DNA of 64,000 nucleotides from Acetobacter farinalis (GTDB taxonomy: Bacteria > Pseudomonadota > Alphaproteobacteria > Acetobacterales > Acetobacteraceae). Each line of letters opens with the position of its first letter. The stretch's first letter is position 1. Positions 18,345 through 25,585 of this stretch are shown piece by piece. Location: positions 1 to 64,000 of the forward strand of contig NZ_JAPIUX010000002.1 in assembly GCF_026240015.1 (NCBI RefSeq), in the 5' to 3' direction. A program made the position numbers and the translations under genes. Below the pieces are notes generated by a model. That model made no database searches. It was not told the origin of the DNA and was given only the letters and a program-made list of their open reading frames with translations.

Positions 18345-18421
18345 CACGATTCCGACTGTTCCCTAAAAACTCTTGCCGACAAGGGCTATCCCTGCCGGGG
18401 CGTACCACTCTGGCCTGTGCC

Positions 18422-18442
18422 CCGGCTTTCTTGCAAAGCCGG
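18422..18442. repeat. Perfect hairpin upstream of degP
   Basis: CCGGCTTT and AAAGCCGG form an 8-bp stem with a 5-nt loop (18430-18434), 78-98 nt before the degP start and 88 nt past the tadA 3' end. No T tract follows on either strand, so a 5'-UTR structure or an operator is more likely than a terminator. Confidence 0.6.
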
Positions 18443-18529
18443 ACCCTCTGCCGGGTATCATACGCTTCTGTGACTAACATGGTTCCCTGCTGACAAAAAC
18501 AAAAGAGCCCTGTGCGGGAAAGCCAGAAT

Positions 18530-19009
18530 TTACCCGCCCCTCCCGCTTTCCTCTCCGGCTCCCGGCTGCCTCAAGTTCTGGAAAAAGCTCTTCAGCAGCG
18601 CAGCGGACTCGCGCTCCCGCACGCCGCCAATAATTTCGGGCCTGTGCAGGGCCTCGGCCCGGAAAGGCAGCCGCGCACCATGCTCAACACCGCCGCCTTT
18701 AGGGTCATACGCCCCGAAAAGCACCCGCCCCACCCGGAAATGCGCCAGCGCCGCCGCACACATGGGGCACGGCTCGAGCGTGACAACCAGCGTGCAGTCT
18801 GCCAGCCGCTGGCCACCGCGCGCCTGAAGGGCCGCGCGCATCACCAGCATTTCCGCATGGGCGGACGGGTCATTCAGCTCTTCCACCCGGTTTCCCGCCT
18901 GCGCCAGCACCGCCCCATCCGGCCCCAGTACCACGGCACCAACCGGCACTTCCCCCCGTTCCGCCGCGTACCGCGCTTCCATGAGCGCCAGTTCCATCCC
19001 GCTTGCCAT
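18530..19009 (-). CDS. tadA: tRNA-specific adenosine deaminase
   Basis: Deaminates A34 to inosine in the anticodon of tRNA-Arg(ACG). Zinc ligands H51 (HAE, with the catalytic E53) and C81/C84 (PCPMC) are present, plus the N-terminal GEVPVGAVV strand. The start at 19009 (159 residues) is favoured by a purine-rich GAAGAAAG 8 nt upstream and by fit to the family. The frame extends in-frame to an ATG at 19054, which would add 15 basic residues. Monocistronic by appearance. Confidence 0.95.
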   Translation of the reverse strand: MASGMELALMEARYAAERGEVPVGAVVLGPDGAVLAQAGNRVEELNDPSAHAEMLVMRAALQARGGQRLADCTLVVTLEPCPMCAAALAHFRVGRVLFGAYDPKGGGVEHGARLPFRAEALHRPEIIGGVRERESAALLKSFFQNLRQPGAGEESGRGG

Positions 19010-19158
19010 TGGTGTGTCTTTCTTCACCCCTGTTTTTCCCCTGCCGCCCGGCATGACCCTATCGAAATCCGGCCTGTGCCACTGGTCTGAAACCCGAAAT
19101 CACGCATTATTTCACACCTCACACGCTGTTCAGGAAAATCAGGCAGCCTGCCTTAATT

Positions 19159-19196
19159 GAGAAGAGCGTTTTTTCTTGCAAATGCGCGCTCTTCTC
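19159..19196. repeat. 10-bp inverted repeat GAGAAGAGCG/CGCTCTTCTC
   Basis: A perfect inverted repeat with an 18-nt centre, between the divergent tadA and the small ORF at 19304. No T tract follows, so it could be an operator or an RNA structure. The function is unknown. Confidence 0.5.
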
Positions 19197-19303
19197 TGTC
19201 ATCATGCCTTATAGATGCCATGATCTGTTCTGTAACAGACATCTGGTTGGGACCACAGTGTCAGGCGCCTCGCCTGACCCGGAGAGCGGAAGGGATTGGT
19301 ACA

Positions 19304-19432
19304 ATGCATAGTCTGTCTCTTATCCTCGCTGCGGCGGCAATCGGCCTTGGGCTTGCCGTTGCAGACCGGACGGTGAACGAACCGGCACCGGCGACATCCC
19401 ACCACCGTCCTGTATCCCTGCTGCCGGGCTGA
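19304..19432 (+). CDS. Putative small membrane protein, 42 residues
   Basis: An ATG at 19304, preceded at a suitable distance by AGGGA, opens a frame beginning MHSLSLILAAAAIGLGLAV, an N-terminal hydrophobic helix of about 17 residues that could be a membrane anchor or signal, then a short polar tail ending HHRPVSLLPG. The gene lies between tadA (divergent) and the amidotransferase gene 130 nt downstream. I recognise no family. Support is a good ribosome site and a sensible hydrophobic profile only. Confidence 0.45.
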   Translation: MHSLSLILAAAAIGLGLAVADRTVNEPAPATSHHRPVSLLPG

Positions 19433-19562
19433 AGCCTACTTTTCGGCACAGACAGGCAGGGCGGTTTGCCGGGGTGAGGTCTGTATAATCCTCGTGCAAA
19501 CCGGCACAGGGTGTGGCACCTGACACAGACCTTACATTTTTCTGAAAAAGACACCCGAGTTT

Positions 19563-20291
19563 ATGACCGCACGCCGCCCTGTTATCGGCATTACGCTTGA
19601 CCACGAGGCGGGCGGACCAGACCGCTATTCCCGCTTCCCCTGGTATGCCTTGCGGGAAAACTACATGTCGGCCATTGCCACGGCTGGTGGCCTGCCCATG
19701 GCCCTTCCCCTCTTCCCGCAGCTTGCCCCCGATTTCATGGAGCGGATTGACGGGCTGCTGATTACCGGCGGCGCGTTTGATATTGACCCCGCCCTGTATG
19801 GCGAGACCGAGCGCCACAGCAGCGTGACCCTGCGCCCGGTGCGCACGGCAGCCGAGCAGGCTTATCTGGCCGCCGCCATGCAACGCAGGATGCCGGTTCT
19901 GGGCATTTGCGGGGGTATGCAGCTTCTGGCCGTGGCCCTTGGCGGCACGTTGATCCAGCATATCCCGGATGCCCGCCCCGACGCCCTTCCGCACGAACAG
20001 CCCAACCCCAGAGATGAAGCCAGCCATGCCGTGCTCCTTGAGCCGGACACCCTGCTGGCCCGCTGTGTGGGGCGGCCGCGCATGGCCGTGAACTCCTCCC
20101 ATCATCAGGCTGTCCGCACTGCGGGGCGGGGTGTTGTGAACGCCGTGGCGGAAGATGGGGTGATTGAAGGGGTGGAAGACCCCTCTCTTCCTTTCTGCCT
20201 TGGGGTGCAATGGCATCCGGAATTTGGCATAGACCCGGGTGACCGGAGCATTTTAAGCGCCTTTGTACAGGCAGCAGGAGAAACAGTGTGA
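19563..20291 (+). CDS. Class-I glutamine-amidotransferase-like gamma-Glu hydrolase (peptidase C26)
   Basis: Hydrolyses gamma-glutamyl bonds, as in gamma-glutamyl-GABA hydrolase PuuD. The nucleophile C116 sits in the elbow GICGGMQLL, and H218 and E220 in WHPEF complete the triad. 242 residues. No puu pathway genes are nearby, so the physiological substrate is open. The stop overlaps the start of the pseudouridine synthase gene as GTGA, indicating translational coupling with rluB and rsmD in an RNA-modification operon. Confidence 0.9.
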   Translation: MTARRPVIGITLDHEAGGPDRYSRFPWYALRENYMSAIATAGGLPMALPLFPQLAPDFMERIDGLLITGGAFDIDPALYGETERHSSVTLRPVRTAAEQAYLAAAMQRRMPVLGICGGMQLLAVALGGTLIQHIPDARPDALPHEQPNPRDEASHAVLLEPDTLLARCVGRPRMAVNSSHHQAVRTAGRGVVNAVAEDGVIEGVEDPSLPFCLGVQWHPEFGIDPGDRSILSAFVQAAGETV

Positions 20292-21073
20292 CGCAGGATA
20301 CGCGTGGGGAACGCATCGCCAAATGGCTGGGCCGGACTGGTGTGGCCAGCCGCCGTGATGCAGAACGGATGATTGAAGACGGGCGCGTGAAGCTGAACGG
20401 CCAGCCCGTTACGCATCCCGCCACGTTCATCACCGCGCAGGATGTGGTGCAGGTGGATGGCACCGTTGTGGACCAGCCGCAGCGCACCCGCCTGTGGCGC
20501 TACCACAAGCCGGACGGGCTGGTGACCACACACAAGGACCCGGAAGGCCGCCCGACCGTTTTTGCCTCCCTCCCCGAAGGCATGCCCCGCGTGATCAGCG
20601 TTGGTCGGCTGGACCTGAACAGTGAAGGGCTGCTGCTGCTGACCAATGATGGCGAACTGGCCCGCAGGCTGGAACTGCCGACCAATGGCTGGCTGCGCCG
20701 CTACCGTGTGCGCGTTTTTGGCGTGGTGGATGAAGCCCGTCTGGCCTCCCTCGCCCATGGCAGCGTGTTTGATGGCGTTCGGTACGGGCCGATTGAAGCG
20801 GGCCTCGACTCTCGCAAGGGAGATAATGCCTGGCTGACCGTGGCGCTGCGCGAAGGCAAGAACCGTGAGATCCGCAAGGTGATGATGGGCCTGAACCTGC
20901 ATGTCAGCCGCCTGATCCGCACCAGTTACGGCCCCTTCCAGCTTGGCACCCTGCAACGGGGTGAGCTGGAGGAAGTGCCGGGCAAGATCCTGCGCGAACA
21001 GATGCCCAAAGCCACAGACAAGACCGCTCCGCGCAAACCGGCCTCCGGCACGGCTGCCAGACGGACCCGCTAA
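20288..21073 (+). CDS. rluB: 23S rRNA pseudouridine synthase (RsuA/RluB family)
   Basis: Isomerises a uridine in rRNA; RluB acts on U2605 of 23S rRNA in E. coli, and assignment to RluB rather than RluE or RsuA is by overall likeness only. S4 RNA-binding domain at about residues 8-60 (SRRDAERMIEDGRVKLNG), catalytic D109 in GRLDLNSEGLLLLTNDGEL, and a conserved KNREIRK segment. It starts with GTG at 20288, overlapping the upstream stop. The C-terminal tail is basic and Ala/Thr/Arg-rich. Followed after 2 nt by rsmD. Confidence 0.93.
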   Translation: MTQDTRGERIAKWLGRTGVASRRDAERMIEDGRVKLNGQPVTHPATFITAQDVVQVDGTVVDQPQRTRLWRYHKPDGLVTTHKDPEGRPTVFASLPEGMPRVISVGRLDLNSEGLLLLTNDGELARRLELPTNGWLRRYRVRVFGVVDEARLASLAHGSVFDGVRYGPIEAGLDSRKGDNAWLTVALREGKNREIRKVMMGLNLHVSRLIRTSYGPFQLGTLQRGELEEVPGKILREQMPKATDKTAPRKPASGTAARRTR

Positions 21074-21075
21074 CC

Positions 21076-21708
21076 ATGCGGATTATCGCAGGCGCACGCA
21101 AAGGCCGCATGCTGGCCGCCCCCACGGGCACAACAACACGGCCTACGGCGGACCGGGTGCGGCAGGCCATGTTTGACATCCTTCTCCATGCTCCATGGGG
21201 AGGGCCGGACCTGCTGACAAACGCCCGCGTGCTGGATGCCTTTGCCGGCACCGGGGCGCTCGCACTTGAGGCTCTCTCACGCGGGGCAGAGCACGCCACG
21301 TTTTTTGAAACAGACCGCGCGGCTCTTGCCGCCCTGCGCACCAATATTGCCGGGTGCAACTGGGGGGACCGCTGCAAGGTGATCCCCCGGGATGTGACAA
21401 AGCCCATCCACGCCCACGCGCCGTGTTCCCTGCTGTTTCTGGACCCGCCCTACCGGCAGGATCTGCCCGCCCGTACCCTGGCGGCCCTGAACGCACAGGG
21501 GTGGATTGCCCCCGGCGCCATTGCGGTGATTGAAACCGCAGCGCAGGAACCGCTGCCACTCCGGCAGAAAGCGCCTGATGGCACGGAACTCCCCCCCGAC
21601 ATCGCGCCGGAAAGCGATGAGGACACGCCGCCTCCCCCCGCCTATGCAGGCCTTCTGCTGGCGGAACGCCGCCACGGCGCGGCGCGGCTTTCAGTCTGGA
21701 AGCTGTAA
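21076..21708 (+). CDS. rsmD: 16S rRNA (guanine(966)-N(2))-methyltransferase
   Basis: A SAM-dependent methyltransferase acting on assembled 30S subunits. It begins MRIIAGARKGR as the family does, has the TRPTADRVRQAMFDIL motif, the SAM loop DAFAGTGAL (about 54-62) and the catalytic DPPY (123-126). 210 residues, with an acidic/proline insert near residues 165-195. Last gene of the operon with rluB. Confidence 0.96.
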   Translation: MRIIAGARKGRMLAAPTGTTTRPTADRVRQAMFDILLHAPWGGPDLLTNARVLDAFAGTGALALEALSRGAEHATFFETDRAALAALRTNIAGCNWGDRCKVIPRDVTKPIHAHAPCSLLFLDPPYRQDLPARTLAALNAQGWIAPGAIAVIETAAQEPLPLRQKAPDGTELPPDIAPESDEDTPPPPAYAGLLLAERRHGAARLSVWKL

Positions 21709-21807
21709 GAGCCAGACCAAACCTCCCCGGAACTTGCGCCGCCCGGCTTACCCTTTCCTGTTGCATCATTTTCCGCATGGAACACACAGGGAACTGGCGG
21801 GGGGCGC

Positions 21808-21841
21808 AAGAGTGCGCTACACGGGCGAGACACTCTTTTTA
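21808..21841 (+). terminator. Possible terminator between rsmD and ssb
   Basis: AAGAGTG (21808-21814) can pair with CACTCTT (21831-21837) and is followed by T residues to 21841. The loop is long (16 nt) and itself contains competing pairings, so this is tentative. Confidence 0.4.
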
Positions 21842-21865
21842 TTGTTCTAGAAAACGGGGTCACTG

Positions 21866-22471
21866 ATGGCTGGCAGCGTCAACAAGGTTATTCTGGTCGG
21901 CAATCTGGGCAAGGACCCGGAAGTCCGCACCAGCCAGAACGGCATGAAAATTGTCTCTTTTTCCATCGCCACCAGTGACACATGGAACGATCGCGCCTCC
22001 GGTGAACGCCGGGAGCGCACGGAATGGCACCGCGTGGTGGTGTTCAATGAACGTCTGGCCGATGTGGCGGAACGCTTCCTGCGCAAGGGGCGCAAGGTCT
22101 ACCTTGAAGGCGCTCTGCAAACCCGGAAATGGACCGACCAGTCCGGCCAGGAACGCTATACGACTGAAGTGATTGTTGAGCGCTTCCGTGGGGAACTGGT
22201 TCTGCTCGACAGCCGCAGCGGTGGTGATGGCGAAGAGTCCGGCGGTTATGGTGGCGGGAGCAGCTACGGCGGCGGAAACGCGGGCGGCGGCTACGAAGGC
22301 GGGAGCAGTGGCGGCTATGGCGGCGGCAACATGGGGGGAGATTTCGGTCGTTCCTCCGCACCGCGCCAGAATGCTCCGGCCCGTGGCTCGAACAGCGGCA
22401 ATGCTGGTGGCGGCAATGGCGGCTGGGATGCTCCGGGCAACAGCGATCTTGACGACGAAATTCCGTTCTGA
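21866..22471 (+). CDS. ssb: Single-stranded DNA-binding protein
   Basis: A tetrameric OB-fold protein that coats ssDNA in replication and repair. The N-terminal OB domain covers about residues 1-112 (VNKVILVGNLGKDPEVR, WHRVVVFNERLADVAERFLRK). A linker of about 75 residues is dominated by glycine with tyrosine and serine. The acidic tip DLDDEIPF docks SSB partners. 201 residues, longer than E. coli SSB because of the linker. Confidence 0.97.
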   Translation: MAGSVNKVILVGNLGKDPEVRTSQNGMKIVSFSIATSDTWNDRASGERRERTEWHRVVVFNERLADVAERFLRKGRKVYLEGALQTRKWTDQSGQERYTTEVIVERFRGELVLLDSRSGGDGEESGGYGGGSSYGGGNAGGGYEGGSSGGYGGGNMGGDFGRSSAPRQNAPARGSNSGNAGGGNGGWDAPGNSDLDDEIPF

Positions 22472-22498
22472 ACAGGTTGCGTGCGCTGAATAGCCCCT

Positions 22499-22519
22499 CC
22501 CCCGGTTCTACGCCGGGGG
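22499..22519 (+). repeat. GC hairpin after ssb
   Basis: CCCCCGG/CCGGGGG forms a 7-bp stem with a 7-nt loop, 28 nt past the ssb stop. There is no T tract, so it could be a weak or factor-assisted terminator. Confidence 0.45.
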
Positions 22520-22552
22520 GCTGACGGCTTTCTCGGCACGCTTTTCCCGTAG

Positions 22553-23854
22553 ATGGTCAACTCCCCTTCTGCCCCCTGCCTTTCCGAGCGCATCGCCACA
22601 GCGCTCACTCTGTGCGGAACGGGCAGCACCCTCCTTCTCCCCCTCCTGCTGTTCTACAGCCGGGCCCTGAGTGATGTGGCGGCCACACTGGTGGCCTGCC
22701 TGTTCCTGCTTCACTCGGCCCTGCGAAGAGACTGGCAATGGACGCGGCACGTATGGCTGCGCCCGGCAGTGGTGTTCTGCCTGCTGTGCCTGCTCTCCTC
22801 CTTCCATATCGGCTTGCAGGCCGCATGGGTGCAGGCACTCTGCCTGCCCCGGCTTATCCTCTTTACAGCGGCACTGGAGAGCTGGATTCTTGTGCCCGCC
22901 ACCCACAGGCGGGCGCTGGCGGCCATTCTGTGCGCGCTGGCTCTCTGGCTGATCTGCCAGTGCTGGGAACAGTATCTGACCGGCACCAACCTGATGGGCT
23001 TCTCCCCGGCGGATGATGGCGCGCTGACAGGCCCGTTCATGAAGCCGCGGGCAGGTTTCACACTGCTCATGCTCATCTTCCCCGCCCTGATGCCGCTTGT
23101 CCTGCGCGCCCTTTACACCAGGCACCTTTCCGCATGGATGGGAGGCGGCCTCCTGCTAGCTCTGGCCGTGGCGACCATGGTGCTGATCGGGCAGCGGATG
23201 AGCACCGTACTGATGCTGTTCGGCCTGACGCTGACAGCGCTGATGGTCCCCCGCTTCCGCCTGCCCTTTGTGGTGATGCTGGTGGGTATGGCGGGGCTGG
23301 TGGCCAGCCTGCCGGTCATCTCCCCCCGTACATACGCCAAGCTGGTCCTGAAGTTTTCCAGCCAGCTCCATCACTTTGCCCAGAGCGATTACGGCAGGCT
23401 TTACCGCACAGCCCTGACCATGATTGTCTCACACCCTTGGGTAGGGCTGGGCATGGATGGATTCAGGCATTTCTGCCACACCCCATTCCACACCGATGCC
23501 CTGAAAGGCCTCGGCCTGCCCCCCCTGGACAGTGACACCGGCAAGGGCTGCAATATTCACCCGCATAATTACTATCTACAGGTGGCCACAACCGCCGGTC
23601 TGCCTGGGCTGGTGGCGTTCGGGCTGATGGTGGCGTGCTGGTTTCGCACCGGCTTGCGGGCTCTGGCCCCTGTGCAAAACCCGCAGCAGGCCATGCTGTT
23701 TGTCATGTGCTGTGTGCTGTGGTGGCCGATTACCTCCACCAGCGCCCTGTTCTCTTTCCCCACGGCAGGGTGGGTTTCCCTGTTTGCCGGATGGATGCTG
23801 GCGGCCTCTGCTGCAGCAAATCCGCCTGCCGGGAAACGCACCGGGGCGGCTTGA
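22553..23854 (+). CDS. O-antigen ligase family membrane protein (Wzy_C domain)
   Basis: A polytopic inner-membrane protein, 433 residues with about ten hydrophobic segments and one larger periplasmic loop (about residues 270-340). The loop carries the family motif NIHPHNYYLQ just before a hydrophobic helix, as in WaaL ligases and Wzy polymerases. It probably transfers or polymerises a lipid-linked glycan in the periplasm; which of the two cannot be settled by eye. There are no glycan genes next to it; the rhamnose cluster is about 10 kb away. Confidence 0.88.
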   Translation: MVNSPSAPCLSERIATALTLCGTGSTLLLPLLLFYSRALSDVAATLVACLFLLHSALRRDWQWTRHVWLRPAVVFCLLCLLSSFHIGLQAAWVQALCLPRLILFTAALESWILVPATHRRALAAILCALALWLICQCWEQYLTGTNLMGFSPADDGALTGPFMKPRAGFTLLMLIFPALMPLVLRALYTRHLSAWMGGGLLLALAVATMVLIGQRMSTVLMLFGLTLTALMVPRFRLPFVVMLVGMAGLVASLPVISPRTYAKLVLKFSSQLHHFAQSDYGRLYRTALTMIVSHPWVGLGMDGFRHFCHTPFHTDALKGLGLPPLDSDTGKGCNIHPHNYYLQVATTAGLPGLVAFGLMVACWFRTGLRALAPVQNPQQAMLFVMCCVLWWPITSTSALFSFPTAGWVSLFAGWMLAASAAANPPAGKRTGAA

Positions 23855-24055
23855 AAGAAATCTGAAATATTTCCCGTTATTCATCTCGGCGTAACACGTG
23901 ATTTCTTGACCATATCACGCTGGCTGCATGCCTATGCTGTCCTTTTTCTTCCCCTGAAATCCCATAATGTTCTTGGCGTTCTGTGTTCACCCCGCTATAA
24001 GCCCCGTCATTCTTTCAAGGCAGGTGTCCTGTCATTGCAAAGGCTGACAACTGAC

Positions 24056-24469
24056 ATGATTACGCTACCGCCAGATTATCGCCCGTCAGAAGATGAAGAG
24101 TTCATGAACCCTCTTCAGACTGAGTATTTCAGACAGAAACTTCTGAAATGGCGCGCTGAACTCCTCAAAGAGGCCGGAGATACGCTTGCCAGTCTGTCTG
24201 AGGGCGGCATTCATGAAGCCGATATTACAGACCGCGCCAGTGTGGAAACAGACCGCGCTCTGGAACTCCGCACACGGGACCGCGCCCGCAAGCTGATCGG
24301 CAAGATCAACCTTGCTCTTCAGCGCATTGAGAACGGCTCCTACGGCTATTGTGAAGACACGGGTGAGCCCATCACCCTGCGTCGGCTGGAAGCCCGCCCG
24401 ATTGCCACCCTGTCCATTGAGGCACAGGAACAGCATGAACGGATGGAAAAAACCCACCGCGACGATTAA
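24056..24469 (+). CDS. dksA: RNA polymerase-binding transcription factor DksA
   Basis: Binds the secondary channel of RNA polymerase and, with ppGpp, tunes rRNA and amino-acid promoters. The start at 24056 (MITLPPDYRPSEDEEFMNP) matches the alphaproteobacterial N terminus; a longer frame from 23906 is judged non-coding. Coiled coil about residues 20-85 and a C-terminal finger GYCEDTGEPITLRRLEARP. As in other alphaproteobacterial DksA proteins, only one of the four zinc cysteines of E. coli DksA is kept. 137 residues. Followed by tRNA-Thr. Confidence 0.95.
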   Translation: MITLPPDYRPSEDEEFMNPLQTEYFRQKLLKWRAELLKEAGDTLASLSEGGIHEADITDRASVETDRALELRTRDRARKLIGKINLALQRIENGSYGYCEDTGEPITLRRLEARPIATLSIEAQEQHERMEKTHRDD

Positions 24470-24488
24470 TTCCGCTTTTTAGGCGGAA
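24470..24488 (+). repeat. Small hairpin directly after dksA
   Basis: TTCCGC (24470-24475) pairs with GCGGAA (24483-24488) around a T-rich 7-nt loop. It may terminate or stabilise the dksA mRNA; no T tract follows. Confidence 0.4.
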
Positions 24489-24496
24489 ACAGACTT

Positions 24497-24528
24497 GCGG
24501 CGTTTGGCACGAACAGCTAGAACGCCGC
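24497..24528 (+). repeat. 8-bp inverted repeat in front of tRNA-Thr
   Basis: GCGGCGTT (24497-24504) and AACGCCGC (24521-24528) are perfect complements with a 16-nt centre, ending 6 nt before the tRNA 5' end. It could form a hairpin in the precursor next to the RNase P cleavage site. Confidence 0.5.
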
Positions 24529-24534
24529 CAGCGG

Positions 24535-24609
<75 letters not shown>

Positions 24610-24889
24610 CGCTTTTCTCCTTATATATAATCCCGCTTCATCCATCGCCTGTATGAAGGGTGTGGAAAGCGGATCTGCCATGCCCGTGCGCCTATGCCGA
24701 GCGGAACACACGCGCAGCATCGCAGCCGGGCCACATGGATGGCGCTCCAGTTTTCAGAACATCCCGCCACATCACGGCTCCATGCCCTCCCCTGCGGCTA
24801 CTCTGAGGGGCTTTCCGCTCCTGTGAGACCCGCAAGCCTGCCCGGCAGGGGCGTTCCAGTCAGGCCGTTTCCGGATTCGTGGGTAAATC

Positions 24890-24898
24890 TGTGGATAA
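24890..24898 (-). promoter_or_regulatory. DnaA box 1 (TTATCCACA)
   Basis: TGTGGATAA on the plus strand is the exact complement of the consensus DnaA box TTATCCACA. Confidence 0.6.
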
Positions 24899-24953
24899 CG
24901 GGCGCAACCTCGGTGCACGACTCAGAAAACCCCTGAAAAGCGACTCCAACCCC

Positions 24954-24962
24954 TGTGGATAA
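24954..24962 (-). promoter_or_regulatory. DnaA box 2 (TTATCCACA)
   Basis: A second exact DnaA box in the same orientation, 64 bp from the first. Confidence 0.6.
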
Positions 24963-25120
24963 TTCACTGGATTTCTTTATATTTACAGGACTCTCGTAGC
25001 GCAGCGCCCTTCAGGCCCACCCATGCCATCTGGCTGACGCATGGGCGCGGGGTATTGGCACAGGCGTGGATGGCCTCAGATACCCGCGCCCCTCCCGAAC
25101 CGGACGTAAAAACCGGGCAT

Positions 25121-25149
25121 AAAAAAGGGAGCTGCATCACAGCCCCCTC
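25121..25149 (-). terminator. Rho-independent terminator of the glycine-rich lipoprotein gene
   Basis: On the minus strand a stem of about eight pairs, GGGGGCTG with CAGCTCCC, is followed by six T residues (25126-25121), 26 nt after the stop. Confidence 0.8.
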
Positions 25150-25174
25150 TTTCAAACAGAATTCTGACTTCTGA

Positions 25175-25543
25175 TCAGTGGCCCGGTCGGCCACCTCCGC
25201 CGTGCCCACCTCCGGGCCCGTGTCCACCACCACCGGGTCCGCCACCGGGGCGGCCCCCACCACCAGGGCGCCACCCACCGGGACGACCGGGGGGGCGACC
25301 GTGCCAACCACCCGGACGATGCCCGATGCCGGGCCGATAGACAGGATACGGACGGACCGGACGCGCGGCATAGTAGCCCCAGCGGGGGCCGGAACCATAG
25401 CCGTAATACTCGTCATACCCGCTATAAGCCGGGGTATAGCCATAATAGTTATAGCCACGGCTATAAACCCGGCCCGCACAACCAGACAGCGTGCCGACAA
25501 GTATGAGCCCAATACAGCCTGTAATCAGAGAGGCACGTTTCAT
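25175..25543 (-). CDS. Tyr/Gly/Pro-rich putative lipoprotein
   Basis: The start at 25543 has an AGGAG 8 nt upstream. A lipoprotein signal ends LSGC (Cys about residue 22). The mature part has no recognisable fold: a tyrosine-rich block (YNYYGYTPAYSGYDEYYGYG), then an Arg/Pro block, then a C-terminal run of Gly with Pro, Arg and His up to the final RPGH. 122 residues. It has its own terminator and probably its own promoter. Function unknown; the composition suggests a flexible surface or envelope-associated protein. Confidence 0.75.
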   Translation of the reverse strand: MKRASLITGCIGLILVGTLSGCAGRVYSRGYNYYGYTPAYSGYDEYYGYGSGPRWGYYAARPVRPYPVYRPGIGHRPGGWHGRPPGRPGGWRPGGGGRPGGGPGGGGHGPGGGHGGGGRPGH

Positions 25544-25585
25544 GAGGCTCACTCCTGTCTCCCTTGATTGATTTTGGTAAGGAAA

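Larger units (their letters stand above)
24610..25120. other. Gene-free stretch between tRNA-Thr and the lipoprotein gene
   Basis: About 510 nt with no supportable coding sequence; open frames here lack ribosome sites and sensible composition. The only clear signals are two perfect DnaA boxes at 24890-24898 and 24954-24962 and a T-rich tail just after the tRNA. Confidence 0.5.

Noticed and set aside
23906..24055. A 50-codon N-terminal extension of DksA
   Set aside because: Known DksA proteins start at the equivalent of 24056, and the extension has no domain likeness; this stretch is better seen as leader.
24694..24936. An 80-codon open frame after tRNA-Thr
   Set aside because: No ribosome site, biased composition, and it runs over a DnaA box. 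Treated as non-coding.
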